37,565 nucleotides of DNA from Acetobacteraceae bacterium (GCA_025055335.1 JANWXJ010000229.1:1-37565), one strand, 5' to 3'; numbered from the stretch's first letter, positions 7,259 through 17,555 are shown. Translations and numbers: made by a program. The notes: generated from the letters alone by a model not told the origin.

Positions 7259-7651
7259 ATGGACCCGTCGCGCACCGACCCGATCGCGCTCGCCGAAGCC
7301 CGGCTTCGTTGGCTGGAACGCCGGCAGCAGGTGCTGGCGCGCAACATCGCGCATGCCGACACGCCCGGCTTCGTGCCTTCGGATGTCCTGCCCTTCGCGA
7401 AGCATCTGGCCCGCGCCGGCGGCGGGGTGGGGCTGGCCGCCACCTCGCCGAGGCACATCCGCCCCGAGCCTTCGGCCGTCGCCGCGCGACCGGAGCGGCG
7501 GGTGGCCGAGGCGGCACCGAACGGCAACGCCGTCTCGCTGGAGGAGCAGGCGATCCGGGTCGCCGAGACGGACACCGCCCACGCCCTCGCCCTCTCGCTG
7601 CGACGGCGCTTCATGGACATGTTCCGCACCGCCCTTGGGCGGCCGGGCTGA
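7259..7651 (+). CDS. flgB: Flagellar proximal rod protein FlgB
   Basis: 130 residues from the ATG at 7259 (MDPSRTDPIAL), chosen because AGGA precedes it and because flagellar rod proteins start with this kind of short helix; the frame stays open upstream to 7187 but that part is arginine/proline-rich and unlike FlgB. The conserved rod motif is LARNIAHADTPGF near residue 30, with SLEEQAIRVAETD and the C-terminal helix LRRRFMDMFRTALG. FlgB joins FlgC and FliE to build the base of the rod next to the export gate. It opens the operon flgB-flgC-fliE-fliQ-fliR-flhB. Confidence 0.94.
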   Translation: MDPSRTDPIALAEARLRWLERRQQVLARNIAHADTPGFVPSDVLPFAKHLARAGGGVGLAATSPRHIRPEPSAVAARPERRVAEAAPNGNAVSLEEQAIRVAETDTAHALALSLRRRFMDMFRTALGRPG

Positions 7652-7662
7652 AAGGACCCGCG

Positions 7663-8070
7663 ATGGATCTTGACCGCGCCCTCTCGATCTCCGCTTCCGG
7701 CATGCGCGCGCAGGCGACGCGGCTTCGCGTGGTGGCGGAGAACCTCGCCAACCGGGACTCGACCGGCCAGACGCCTGGCGCCGATCCCTATCGCCGCCGC
7801 ATCGTCACCTTCGCCGAGCGGCTGGATCGTGCGGCCGGCGTCCGCACCGTGCAGGTCGTGCGCGTGGGGACCGACCAGCGCGAATTCCCTCTCCGCTTCG
7901 ATCCCGGTCACCCGGCGGCGGATGCGCGGGGCTATGTCCGGCTGCCGAACGTGGACAGCCTCGTGGAGATGATGGACATGCAGGAGGCGCAGCGGAGCTA
8001 CAACGCCAATCTCGGCGTGCTTGAGGCCACCCGCGGCATGCTGACGCGCACGATCGAGGCGCTGCGCTGA
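7663..8070 (+). CDS. flgC: Flagellar proximal rod protein FlgC
   Basis: 135 residues, full family length. The N-terminal rod motif is ISASGMRAQATRLRVVAENL followed by AN and the pattern DSTGQTPGADPYRR; the C-terminal part has YVRLPNVDSLVEMMDMQEA and RSYNANLGVLEATRGM, all hallmarks of FlgC. AAAGGA upstream of the ATG is the ribosome site. It is 11 bases after flgB, and its stop overlaps the fliE start (TGATG). Confidence 0.96.
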   Translation: MDLDRALSISASGMRAQATRLRVVAENLANRDSTGQTPGADPYRRRIVTFAERLDRAAGVRTVQVVRVGTDQREFPLRFDPGHPAADARGYVRLPNVDSLVEMMDMQEAQRSYNANLGVLEATRGMLTRTIEALR

Positions 8071-8363
8071 TGCCCGCGGTCCAGCCCAACGCGCTTTCCG
8101 CCGCCGCTGCCTACCGCGCCGCGACGTCCCCTTCCCCGTCCGCCGGCGCGGAGTTCGGCGCCGTGCTCGCGCGCGCGATGGAACAGGCCGTGGAGCTCGG
8201 CCACAGCGCCGATGCCGCGGCAACGGCTGCCCTGACCGGCCAGGGCAGCGTGACCGACGTCGTGCTTGCCGTCAGCCGTGCGGAACTCGCGCTGCAGACG
8301 GCGGTGGCGGTGCGCGACAGGGTCGTGGGCGCCTACCAGGAGATCATGCGGATGCCGATTTGA
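8070..8363 (+). CDS. fliE: Flagellar hook-basal body complex protein FliE
   Basis: 97 residues. FliE is the adaptor between the MS ring/export gate and the rod. An Ala/Ser/Pro-rich, poorly conserved N-terminus is followed by the FliE core: FGAVLARAMEQAVELGHSAD, then LTGQGSVTDVVLAVSRAELA, LQTAVAVRDRVVGAYQEIMR and a terminal MPI, as in almost all FliE proteins. It starts within the flgC stop codon, so coupling is likely, and fliQ follows 28 bases later. Confidence 0.95.
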   Translation: MPAVQPNALSAAAAYRAATSPSPSAGAEFGAVLARAMEQAVELGHSADAAATAALTGQGSVTDVVLAVSRAELALQTAVAVRDRVVGAYQEIMRMPI

Positions 8364-8391
8364 CGGCGCCGCTCGGCAAGGGAACACCGCC

Positions 8392-8667
8392 ATGGCGCAG
8401 GATGCGCTCGCCGCCTCGGTGCGCGAGGCGATGCTGATGTTCCTCCAGATCGGCGGGCCGCCGCTCGTCGCGCTGCTCGTCGTCGGCCTCACGATCTCGG
8501 TGCTGCAGGCGCTGACGCAGGTGCAGGAAGCAACCCTCGCCTTCATTCCGAAGATCTTCGCCGCAGGCGTGGTCCTGCTGCTGGCCGGACCGTTCATGGT
8601 GGGCGCGTTGCACGGCTACGCGCGCGCCTTGTTCGACCGCATGGTGACGCTCGGCGCCGCCCCGTGA
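8392..8667 (+). CDS. fliQ: Flagellar export gate protein FliQ
   Basis: 91 residues with two transmembrane helices (residues about 17-38 and 53-76), the standard FliQ fold. Motifs: EAMLMFLQIGGPPLVALLVV, GLTISVLQALTQVQEATLAF and IPKIFAAG. It forms the outer part of the FliPQR export channel. AAGGGA precedes the ATG at 8392; the frame is open further upstream but that stretch overlaps fliE. The fliR start (GTG) overlaps the fliQ stop by four bases. Confidence 0.96.
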   Translation: MAQDALAASVREAMLMFLQIGGPPLVALLVVGLTISVLQALTQVQEATLAFIPKIFAAGVVLLLAGPFMVGALHGYARALFDRMVTLGAAP

Positions 8668-9446
8668 CGAGCGGGGAGGCCGCGCTGCTCGGCGCGCTCG
8701 CGCCTTTCGCCTTCCACGCCCTGCTGCTGTTCGCGCGCGTCGGGGCGGCGGCGATGCTCCTCCCGGGCCTCGGCGAGGCGGAGGTGCCGGCCACGATACG
8801 GCTTGCCGTCGCGCTTGCCCTCACGCTTCTTCTGCTCCCCGTGGTTTCGCCAAGCCTGCCCCCGGTGCCGGGGCAGCCCGCGGAGCTCCTGCGGCTGATC
8901 CTGCTTGAGACCCTGGTCGGTCTCTGGCTCGGCGGGCTCGCGCGGCTGCTCGTGCTGGCGCTCGCCGTCGCCGGCCAGGCGGTGGCGCTCATGCTCGGCC
9001 TTGCCTCGGTGCTGGTGCAGGATCCGGGGCTTGGCCAGGGGGGCACGGCGCTCTCCCGGCTTTCGGGCCTTGCTGCCGCGGTGCTCGTGCTCTCGAGCGG
9101 CCTCTATGCCCTGCCGGTTGCGGCCCTCGCCGGTTCCTACGCCGTGTTTCCGGCCGGGGATCCGCTGCCGCCGGGGCTTGCCGCCGAATCCCTGGCGGCC
9201 GCCGGAACCGAGAGCCTGGCGCTCGCCCTCCGGCTTGCCGCGCCCTTTGTGCTGGCTGCGGTGCTGTTCAACCTGGCGCTCGGCCTGCTCGCGCGGCTCG
9301 CGCCGCAGGTGCAGGTGTATTTCGTCGCGGTGCCGGCCCAGATCCTAGGCGGACTTGCCCTGCTCGGCCTCGTCGCCGCGCCTCTGCTCGCGCTGTTCGC
9401 CGCCGCGCTGGCCGAGGGGTTCGCGCGGCTGCCGGGCCACCCCTAG
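8664..9446 (+). CDS. fliR: Flagellar export gate protein FliR
   Basis: 260 residues, the normal FliR length, very hydrophobic with about six membrane-inserted helices. Recognisable blocks are LLLFARVGAAAMLLPGLGE, VPATIRLAVALALTLLLLP, ETLVGLWLGGLARL, VAGQAVALMLGLASVLVQDP, and ARLAPQVQVYFVAVPAQILG near the end. It starts with GTG at 8664, four bases inside fliQ (GTGA), pointing to coupled translation. The stop is followed three bases later by flhB. Confidence 0.95.
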   Translation: MTSGEAALLGALAPFAFHALLLFARVGAAAMLLPGLGEAEVPATIRLAVALALTLLLLPVVSPSLPPVPGQPAELLRLILLETLVGLWLGGLARLLVLALAVAGQAVALMLGLASVLVQDPGLGQGGTALSRLSGLAAAVLVLSSGLYALPVAALAGSYAVFPAGDPLPPGLAAESLAAAGTESLALALRLAAPFVLAAVLFNLALGLLARLAPQVQVYFVAVPAQILGGLALLGLVAAPLLALFAAALAEGFARLPGHP

Positions 9447-9449
9447 GCG

Positions 9450-10514
9450 ATGTCCGACGACGCGCCCGACCGCGATGACGCGACGGAGGAGCCGACTCCG
9501 AAGCGGCTCGACAAGGCGCGGGAGGAAGGGCACGTCGCCGTCTCTCGCGAGGCGACGTCGCTTGCCGTGCTGGTCGCCGCGATGCTCGCCGCCTTCCTGA
9601 GCCTGCCGGCGACGGGTGCGCCGCTTCTTGCCGCGCTGCGCGGGCTGCTGGCGCAGGCGCATGCGCGCAGCCCGTCCTCGGCTCTGGCCGAGGTCGCGTG
9701 GCTCGGGCTTCTCGCCCTGCTGCCGGTGGCCGGGGCGGTTGCGGTGGCGGCGGTCGGGGCGACGCTGCTGCAGAGCGGGGGCGCGGTATCGGCCAAGGGA
9801 ATGGTGCCGCGGCTGTCGAAGCTGTCGCCGCTTGCCGGGCTCAAGCGGATCTTCGGCAAGGAAGGCGTGTTCGAACTCGGGCGCACGCTGGTCAAGCTCG
9901 GGGTGGTCGGGCTGGCGCTGTGGTTCTCCTTCGGCGCGCCGGAACTGCTGCAGAGCATGCTGCACCGGCCGCCGGCCGCGCTGCTCGAGGTGGCGCGCGG
10001 GCAGGCCGCCGCGCTGGTCGGCGCGGCGGTCGGCGCCTTCGCGCTGCTGGCGGCCGCCGACCTGTTCTGGGTGCGGCTGCAGCATCGCCGCCAGCTCCGG
10101 ATGACGCGGCAGGAACTGCGGGAGGAACTGAAGGAGAGCGAGGGCGACCCGCACCGCAAGGGCCAGATGCGCAAGCTGCGCGACGCGCTGCGCCGCGGCC
10201 GGATGCTGGCGCAGGTGCCCAAGGCGGCGGTGGTGATCACAAACCCGACGCATTACGCGGTGGCGCTGGCCTATCGGGAAGGCTCCCAGGCGGCGCCGAA
10301 GGTGGTGGCGAAGGGGGTGGACGAGGTCGCCGCCCGCATCCGGGAGGCGGCGAAGGCCGCCGGCGTGCCGCTGGTGTCCAACCCCCCCCTGGCCCGGGCG
10401 CTGCACCGGCTGGACCTCGACGCCGAGATCCCGCCCGAGCATTTCCAGGCGGTGGCCGAGATCATCGCCTTCGTCTGGCGGGCGCGGCGGCGCGTGCTCG
10501 GGCCCGAGGCCTGA
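9450..10514 (+). CDS. flhB: Flagellar export switch protein FlhB
   Basis: 354 residues. The N-terminus has the FlhB signature DATEEPTPKRLDKAREEG. Four transmembrane helices lie between about residues 35 and 210, and RMTRQELREELKESEGDP marks the start of the cytoplasmic part. The autocleavage site is Asn265-Pro266-Thr267-His268 (VVITNPTHYAVAL), which changes export specificity from rod/hook to filament. The C-terminus (LVSNPPLARAL, EIPPEHFQAVAEIIAFV) is complete. It is the last gene of the flg/fli/flh operon before a strong hairpin and the CckA-like kinase. Confidence 0.97.
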   Translation: MSDDAPDRDDATEEPTPKRLDKAREEGHVAVSREATSLAVLVAAMLAAFLSLPATGAPLLAALRGLLAQAHARSPSSALAEVAWLGLLALLPVAGAVAVAAVGATLLQSGGAVSAKGMVPRLSKLSPLAGLKRIFGKEGVFELGRTLVKLGVVGLALWFSFGAPELLQSMLHRPPAALLEVARGQAAALVGAAVGAFALLAAADLFWVRLQHRRQLRMTRQELREELKESEGDPHRKGQMRKLRDALRRGRMLAQVPKAAVVITNPTHYAVALAYREGSQAAPKVVAKGVDEVAARIREAAKAAGVPLVSNPPLARALHRLDLDAEIPPEHFQAVAEIIAFVWRARRRVLGPEA

Positions 10515-10535
10515 CGGCCGGGCTTTGCCCGGCCG
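10515..10535 (+). terminator. Perfect 9-bp hairpin between flhB and the CckA-like kinase
   Basis: CGGCCGGGC (10515-10523), loop TTT, GCCCGGCCG (10527-10535), starting on the base after the flhB stop. No T run follows, so it is not a classical intrinsic terminator. It could attenuate transcription, protect the 3' end of the flagellar mRNA, or act in factor-dependent termination. Confidence 0.45.
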
Positions 10536-10559
10536 CGGGAGCGGCGTATCGGATCGGGA

Positions 10560-12071
10560 ATGGCGGCGCGACGGGTTCTCGGGAGGCTGATCGGCGGCGA
10601 AGGCGGCACGCTGCGCGAGGCTATCGCCGCCCTGCCGGACGCCCTGCTGGTCGTGGATGCGCGGGGCCGGCTGGTCGCCGCCGGGGGCGGCGCCGGACGG
10701 ATGCTGGGCCCGGAACCGCTTCCTGCGGAAGGGGAGGATGCTCTCTCGCTGTTCGCGGCGGAGCATCGCGCGGCGCTGCTCGCCGCCCTCGCCGCTCCGC
10801 CTCGGGAACCGCTGCGGCTGTTGCTCGCCTCGACCGACCTTGGTCCGCCGCGCTGGGCGGCGGTGGGGGTAACGGGTCTCCCGGGCGGTGGCGCGGTGCT
10901 CCGGCTGTCGGCGGACGCCGCCGAGGCCGAGCAGGCGGCGGCGCGGGAGTCCGAGCGCCTCGCCTCTCTCGGCCGGCTTGCCGGCGGCATCGCGCACGAC
11001 GTCAACAACCTGCTGACGGCGGTGATGGGCGGGGCGGAAGCGGTTCTCGCGCGCGGCGTCGGGCCCGAACAGGCGGAGGATCTGCGCACCGTTCTCGCCG
11101 CCGCGCAGCGCGGGGCGGACCTCGTGCGGCGGCTTCTCGCCTTCGCGCGGCGCCAGCAACTCGCACCGCGCGTCGTCGCGCTGAACGACGCGGTCGCGGC
11201 TCTCGCGCCGCTGCTGCGCCGCACGCTGGGGCGCTCGATAAGCCTCCGGCTCGACCTCGAGGAGCCGGGCCGCTGCGTCCGGGTGGATCCGTCCCAGCTC
11301 GACCAGGTGGTGGTGAACCTCGCGGTGAATGCGGCACAGGCGATGCCGGGCGGCGGGCGGATCACGATCTCGACCGGGCACCGCACCGTCCTGGCCCCGG
11401 AACCGGCCGGGCGCACCACCATCCCGCCCGGGCGCTGGGTGACGCTCGACGTGGCGGACACCGGGCCGGGCATACCGCCCGAGGTGCTGCCGCGCCTGTT
11501 CGAGCCCTTCTTCACGACGCGGCGGGAACAGGGCGGAACCGGGCTCGGGCTGGCGACCGTGCTTGGCATCCTGCGGCAGTCGGGCGGCGAGATCACGGTG
11601 GAGAGCGCCCCGGGCGAGGGTGCCCGCTTCCGGGTCTGGCTTCCGCGCCATCCGGGCCCGCCCGATCCCGTCGAAACGCCGCCGGAAAGCGCGGCCAAGC
11701 CGCACCCCGGCGCGCGCATCCTGCTCGTCGAGGACGAGGCACCCCTGCGCCGGCTGGCGGAACGGGCCCTCCTGCGCGCCGGCTATGTGGTGGACAGCGC
11801 CGCCGACGCCGAGGAGGCGTCGGACCGTCTCGACGGGCCGCCGCCGGGGCTGCTGGTGTCGGATGTGTCGCTGCCCGGCCGGGACGGGCTCGCGCTGGCC
11901 CGCGCCGCCCGCGCGGCCTGGCCCGACCTGCCCGTGCTGCTGATGAGCGGCTATGCCGAGGCCGCGCTCGGCACCGATCTTGCGGCCGAAGGGATCGCCT
12001 TTCTCGGCAAACCCTTCACCCCTGCGGAGTTGCTGGCGGCGGTCGGGCGGGCGTTGGCGCCTCCGGGCTGA
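10560..12071 (+). CDS. CckA-like hybrid histidine kinase (PAS-like, HisKA, HATPase, receiver), no membrane segment
   Basis: 503 residues. Residues about 18-110 form a degenerate PAS-like domain (AIAALPDALLVVDARGRLVA). The dimerisation domain carries phospho-His146 in LAGGIAHDVNNLLTAVMGG, the CckA-type H box. The ATP-binding domain has the N box LAVNAAQAMPGGGRI, the G1 box DTGPGIPPEVL, the F box LFEPFF and the G2 box GGTGLGLATV. After a linker, the receiver domain (386-500) has the acidic pair ED391-392, Asp435 and Lys484. The order and H box match CckA, which phosphorylates CtrA and CpdR through ChpT in alphaproteobacteria; CckA beside flhB is a known arrangement in Rhodospirillales. Unlike Caulobacter CckA it is short and shows no transmembrane helices. 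Calling it CckA itself is inference. Confidence 0.8.
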   Translation: MAARRVLGRLIGGEGGTLREAIAALPDALLVVDARGRLVAAGGGAGRMLGPEPLPAEGEDALSLFAAEHRAALLAALAAPPREPLRLLLASTDLGPPRWAAVGVTGLPGGGAVLRLSADAAEAEQAAARESERLASLGRLAGGIAHDVNNLLTAVMGGAEAVLARGVGPEQAEDLRTVLAAAQRGADLVRRLLAFARRQQLAPRVVALNDAVAALAPLLRRTLGRSISLRLDLEEPGRCVRVDPSQLDQVVVNLAVNAAQAMPGGGRITISTGHRTVLAPEPAGRTTIPPGRWVTLDVADTGPGIPPEVLPRLFEPFFTTRREQGGTGLGLATVLGILRQSGGEITVESAPGEGARFRVWLPRHPGPPDPVETPPESAAKPHPGARILLVEDEAPLRRLAERALLRAGYVVDSAADAEEASDRLDGPPPGLLVSDVSLPGRDGLALARAARAAWPDLPVLLMSGYAEAALGTDLAAEGIAFLGKPFTPAELLAAVGRALAPPG

Positions 12072-12087
12072 TGTTTTTCTTCCGTTC

Positions 12088-12116
12088 TTGTGCCGGGCGG
12101 GTCGTGGCACGATAGG
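12088..12116 (+). promoter_or_regulatory. Candidate recA promoter
   Basis: TTGTGC (12088-12093), 17 bases, GATAGG (12111-12116), lying 120 bases before the recA ATG. The -35 keeps TTG and the -10 keeps ATA. The gap from 12072 to 12235 shows neither the GTTC-N7-GTTC nor the GAAC-N7-GAAC LexA site used in alphaproteobacteria. Confidence 0.3.
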
Positions 12117-12235
12117 ATGCCGCGCCGCATGCGAGTCGCGAGGCCTTCCCCCCTGGGCAGGCGAGGCCGCAACGCAATACATAGCAAGAGAAGGTCGCGC
12201 TGCGGTTGCAGGCGCGCGGCGCGAGGGGACCGAGG

Positions 12236-13270
12236 ATGGAAAAGACCAAGGCGCTGGATGCCGCGCTGAGCCAGATCGAACGGGCCTTCGGCAAGGGCTC
12301 GATCATGCGGCTCGGCACCCAGAAGGTGCAGCCGGAGATCGAGGTGGTGTCCACGGGCTCGCTCGGGCTCGACATCGCGCTCGGCATCGGGGGCCTGCCG
12401 AAGGGCCGCATCGTCGAGATCTACGGGCCGGAATCCTCGGGCAAGACCACGCTTGCGCTCCATGCCATCGCGGAAGCGCAGAAGAAGGGCGGCGTGTGCG
12501 CCTTCATCGACGCCGAGCACGCGCTCGACCCGGGCTATGCCCGCAAGCTTGGCGTGGATGTGGACAACCTGCTGATCAGCCAGCCGGACGCGGGCGAACA
12601 GGCGCTCGAGATCGCGGACACGCTGGTCCGCTCGGGCGCGATAGACGTTCTGGTGGTGGATTCCGTCGCCGCGCTGGTGCCGAAGGCCGAACTCGAGGGC
12701 GAGATGGGCGACAGCCATGTCGGCCTGCACGCCCGGCTGATGAGCCAGGCGCTGCGCAAACTGACGGGCAGCGTCGCCAAATCCAACACGCTGCTGATCT
12801 TCCTGAACCAGATACGCCTCAAGATCGGCGTGATGTTCGGCAACCCGGAGACGACGACGGGCGGCAACGCGCTCAAGTTCTACGCTTCGATCCGCATGGA
12901 GATCCGCCGCATCGGCGCGATCAAGGACCGCGACCAGGTGGTCGGCAACCAGACGCGCGTGAAGGTGGTGAAGAACAAGCTCGCGCCTCCGTTCCGCGAG
13001 GTGGAGTTCGACATCATGTACGGCGAGGGCATCAGCAAGGTGGGCGAGCTGATCGACCTCGGCGTGAAGGCGGGGGTGGTGGAGAAATCCGGCGCCTGGT
13101 TCTCCTGCGACAGCCAGCGGATCGGACAGGGTCGGGAGAACGCCAAGCAGTTCCTGCGCGACCATCCGGACCTCGCGGCCGCCATCGAGCAGCGCATCCG
13201 CGCCCAGGCCGGGGTCGTCGCCAACGCCATGCTGGCGGGCGACAGTGGCAGCGTCGCCGACGACGAGTGA
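12236..13270 (+). CDS. recA: Recombinase RecA
   Basis: 344 residues from the ATG at 12236 ([20 protein letters not shown]), chosen for family fit and the preceding GAGGGGACCGAGG; the longer frame from 12206 adds only basic residues. RecA coats single-stranded DNA, catalyses strand exchange and triggers LexA cleavage. Walker A is GPESSGKT at residues 64-71, Walker B is [13 protein letters not shown], the L1 region carries [15 protein letters not shown], and L2 carries [10 protein letters not shown]. The C-terminus ends in an acidic tail (SVADDE), as usual. It stands alone with its own leader; two small PepSY genes follow. Confidence 0.98.
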   Translation: MEKTKALDAALSQIERAFGKGSIMRLGTQKVQPEIEVVSTGSLGLDIALGIGGLPKGRIVEIYGPESSGKTTLALHAIAEAQKKGGVCAFIDAEHALDPGYARKLGVDVDNLLISQPDAGEQALEIADTLVRSGAIDVLVVDSVAALVPKAELEGEMGDSHVGLHARLMSQALRKLTGSVAKSNTLLIFLNQIRLKIGVMFGNPETTTGGNALKFYASIRMEIRRIGAIKDRDQVVGNQTRVKVVKNKLAPPFREVEFDIMYGEGISKVGELIDLGVKAGVVEKSGAWFSCDSQRIGQGRENAKQFLRDHPDLAAAIEQRIRAQAGVVANAMLAGDSGSVADDE

Positions 13271-13366
13271 ACCGTGGCGAGGGCGGGGCAGCACTCGCCC
13301 TTCGCCTGCCACAGCGGGGTGGAAGGAAGGCAGCGTCGCAACGCCTCCCCCGGAGCCTCCACCCTC

Positions 13367-13621
13367 ATGAGCGCAACCCGCCGTTCCCTCTTCCGCCTCG
13401 GAAGCCGGGCGGGGCTTGGCCAAGGGGCGGACGGCCCGCCGCCGATCACCCTCGGCCGCGCCGTCGAGATCGCGCGCACGCAGGGCCTCGTCCGCGCCAC
13501 CGAGGCCGTATGCGACGAACGCGCCTGGGACATCGAGGGCTTCGACGCCTCCGGCCGGGAGATCGAGGTGGAGATCGACCCGCGGAGCGGCCGGGTGCTG
13601 CGGGTGGCGCGGGGCGGCTGA
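13367..13621 (+). CDS. Small PepSY-domain protein, copy A
   Basis: 84 residues from the ATG at 13367 (MSATRRSLFRLG). One PepSY-like domain: LGRAVEIARTQGLVRATE, WDIEGFDASGREIEVEID, PRSGRVLRV. The same frame is open back to 13274, but that part overlaps the recA trailer hairpins and is unlike the family. The N-terminus has a twin-arginine-like start (TRRSLF) but no real hydrophobic core, so export is uncertain. PepSY domains often act as small periplasmic inhibitors or regulators; the job here is unknown. It is a clear paralogue of the next gene, sharing EVEIDPRSGRVL exactly, and a perfect stem of 7 bp follows 10 bases after its stop. Confidence 0.72.
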   Translation: MSATRRSLFRLGSRAGLGQGADGPPPITLGRAVEIARTQGLVRATEAVCDERAWDIEGFDASGREIEVEIDPRSGRVLRVARGG

Positions 13622-13631
13622 CCGGCCGGCC

Positions 13632-13650
13632 GCTCCGCTTGGCGCGGAGC
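13632..13650 (+). terminator. Hairpin after PepSY copy A
   Basis: GCTCCGC (13632-13638), loop TTGGC, GCGGAGC (13644-13650), followed by the pyrimidine-rich CCGCATCGTTCCTCTTCC. Position and shape suit a weak intrinsic or factor-aided terminator. Confidence 0.4.
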
Positions 13651-13740
13651 CCGCATCGTTCCTCTTCCATGCCTTTGTGGTTGCGGATGTTCCGGCTGGC
13701 CCGATCTGGAAGGCGGCACCACAGGGAAATGCGGATCCGC

Positions 13741-14016
13741 ATGACCACCCTCCGACGCCGCGCCGCGCTGGCCGCAGCACTTGTGCTGCCGGCCTCGGGC
13801 CTCGCCCGCCCCGCCGCCGAGGCGGACCGCTGCCTCGGCCCCGTCGCCGCCGAACGCGCTATCGCGATCGCCCGTGGAGTAGGCCTCATGCAGGTCACCT
13901 CCGTCGAATGCGACGGTGGCAGGTGGGAGGTGGAGGGCCGTGACGCCGACGGACGGAAGCTTGAGGTCGAGATCGACCCGCGCAGCGGCCGCGTCCTCGG
14001 CATCGAGCGCGACTGA
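13741..14016 (+). CDS. Small exported PepSY-domain protein, copy B
   Basis: 91 residues from the ATG at 13741; an in-frame ATG at 13729 would add four residues. This copy has a convincing signal peptide: MTTLRRRAALAAALVLPASG, with likely cleavage after GLA (residue 22). The mature part has ERAIAIARGVGLMQVTSVEC, WEVEGRDADGRKLEVEID and PRSGRVLGI, i.e. one PepSY domain with a Cys pair (DRCLG and VECDG) that could form a disulfide. It aligns over its length with copy A, so the two are a tandem duplication. A 9-bp hairpin begins two bases after the stop. Function unknown; a periplasmic regulator or inhibitor is plausible from the family. Confidence 0.78.
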   Translation: MTTLRRRAALAAALVLPASGLARPAAEADRCLGPVAAERAIAIARGVGLMQVTSVECDGGRWEVEGRDADGRKLEVEIDPRSGRVLGIERD

Positions 14017-14017
14017 C

Positions 14018-14042
14018 GGCGCCGCGCTACGCTCGCGGCGCC
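14018..14042 (+). terminator. Perfect 9-bp hairpin after PepSY copy B
   Basis: GGCGCCGCG (14018-14026), loop CTACGCT, CGCGGCGCC (14034-14042), then CCGTCCCTTCTTCC. It separates the PepSY gene from the alaS leader. There is only a weak T-rich tail. Confidence 0.5.
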
Positions 14043-14111
14043 CCGTCCCTTCTTCCGCCCGGCCCCGTTCTGCCTTAGGGCTTACGCCCCTTGAGCGTCC
14101 GGGCCGAGAGC

Positions 14112-16760
<2,649 letters not shown>

Positions 16761-16772
16761 GGCGTCGGGAGC

Positions 16773-17486
16773 GTGGCGGAATCCCTCCTCGTTGCGGCCA
16801 TCATGGCCGTGGCGGGGGTGGTGAAGGGCGTCGTCGGGCTCGGGCTGCCGACGGTCGCGATCGGCTTCCTCGGCATGATGATGCCGCTGTCGAACGCGAT
16901 CGCGCTGCTGCTGTTGCCCACCCTTGCCACCAACGCGGCGCAGGCCTTCGGGCGTCCGCCCTGGGCGGTGCTCAGGCGCATCTGGCCGATGCTGGCGGGG
17001 GTGGTCGCGGGCACCTTCGCGGGCTCGGGCTTCCTCGGCGCGCCCTGGGCGCCGAGGGTGCTGGGCGGCGTGCTGGTGGCCTACGCGGTGCTCGGCCTTG
17101 CCGGGGTCAATCCGCGCCTGTCGCCGCGGGCGGAACGCTGGACGGCCTTTCCGGCCGGGCTGGCCTCCGGCCTCATCGCCGCGGCGACGGGGGTGTTCGT
17201 GCTGCCGGTGGCGCCCTGGCTGCAGGCGATCCGCATGCCGCGGGACGAGCTGATCCAGTCGCTCGGGCTGTTCTTCACGGTCGGTCTCGTGTCGCTCGGG
17301 GCGCTGCTCGCGGCCTCGGGCGCGCTGTGGGAGGTGCCGCTCATCAACACCGCGGCCGCCTTGGCCGGCGCCTTCGCCGGGCTGTGGGCGGGCACGCGCA
17401 TCCGCCACCGGCTGTCGCAGGCGGCCTTCGTGCGGGTGCTGTTCGCCGCGCTCGGCGCGCTCGGGGCGTGGCTCATCCTGTCGTGA
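16773..17486 (+). CDS. TauE/SafE-family membrane permease
   Basis: 237 residues starting with GTG (read MAESLLVAAIMAVAG). It has about seven to eight hydrophobic helices and the repeated TauE/SafE pattern: VVKGVVGLGLPTVAIGFLG near the N-terminus and the second-half counterpart ASGLIAAATGVFVLPVAPWL. The family exports small organic or sulfur anions such as sulfite, sulfoacetate or taurine-derived compounds; the substrate cannot be told here, and no sulfur-metabolism gene is nearby. It lies 12 bases after alaS, so it may be co-transcribed with it without a functional link. Confidence 0.82.
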   Translation: MAESLLVAAIMAVAGVVKGVVGLGLPTVAIGFLGMMMPLSNAIALLLLPTLATNAAQAFGRPPWAVLRRIWPMLAGVVAGTFAGSGFLGAPWAPRVLGGVLVAYAVLGLAGVNPRLSPRAERWTAFPAGLASGLIAAATGVFVLPVAPWLQAIRMPRDELIQSLGLFFTVGLVSLGALLAASGALWEVPLINTAAALAGAFAGLWAGTRIRHRLSQAAFVRVLFAALGALGAWLILS

Positions 17487-17555
17487 GGCGGTTCACGCCC
17501 GCTTAAGGGCCCCCGGCGCATACTCCCCCACCATCGTCCACCGCCCGGGGGCCCG

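Noticed and set aside
13271-13366. N-terminal extension of PepSY copy A from 13274
   Set aside because: The extension is not PepSY-like and covers inverted repeats (for example GGTGGA at 13318 with TCCACC near 13360) that look like the recA trailer.
14091-14111. TTG start for alaS, seven codons upstream
   Set aside because: The ATG at 14112 fits the family N-terminus; the extra LSVRAES adds nothing conserved.
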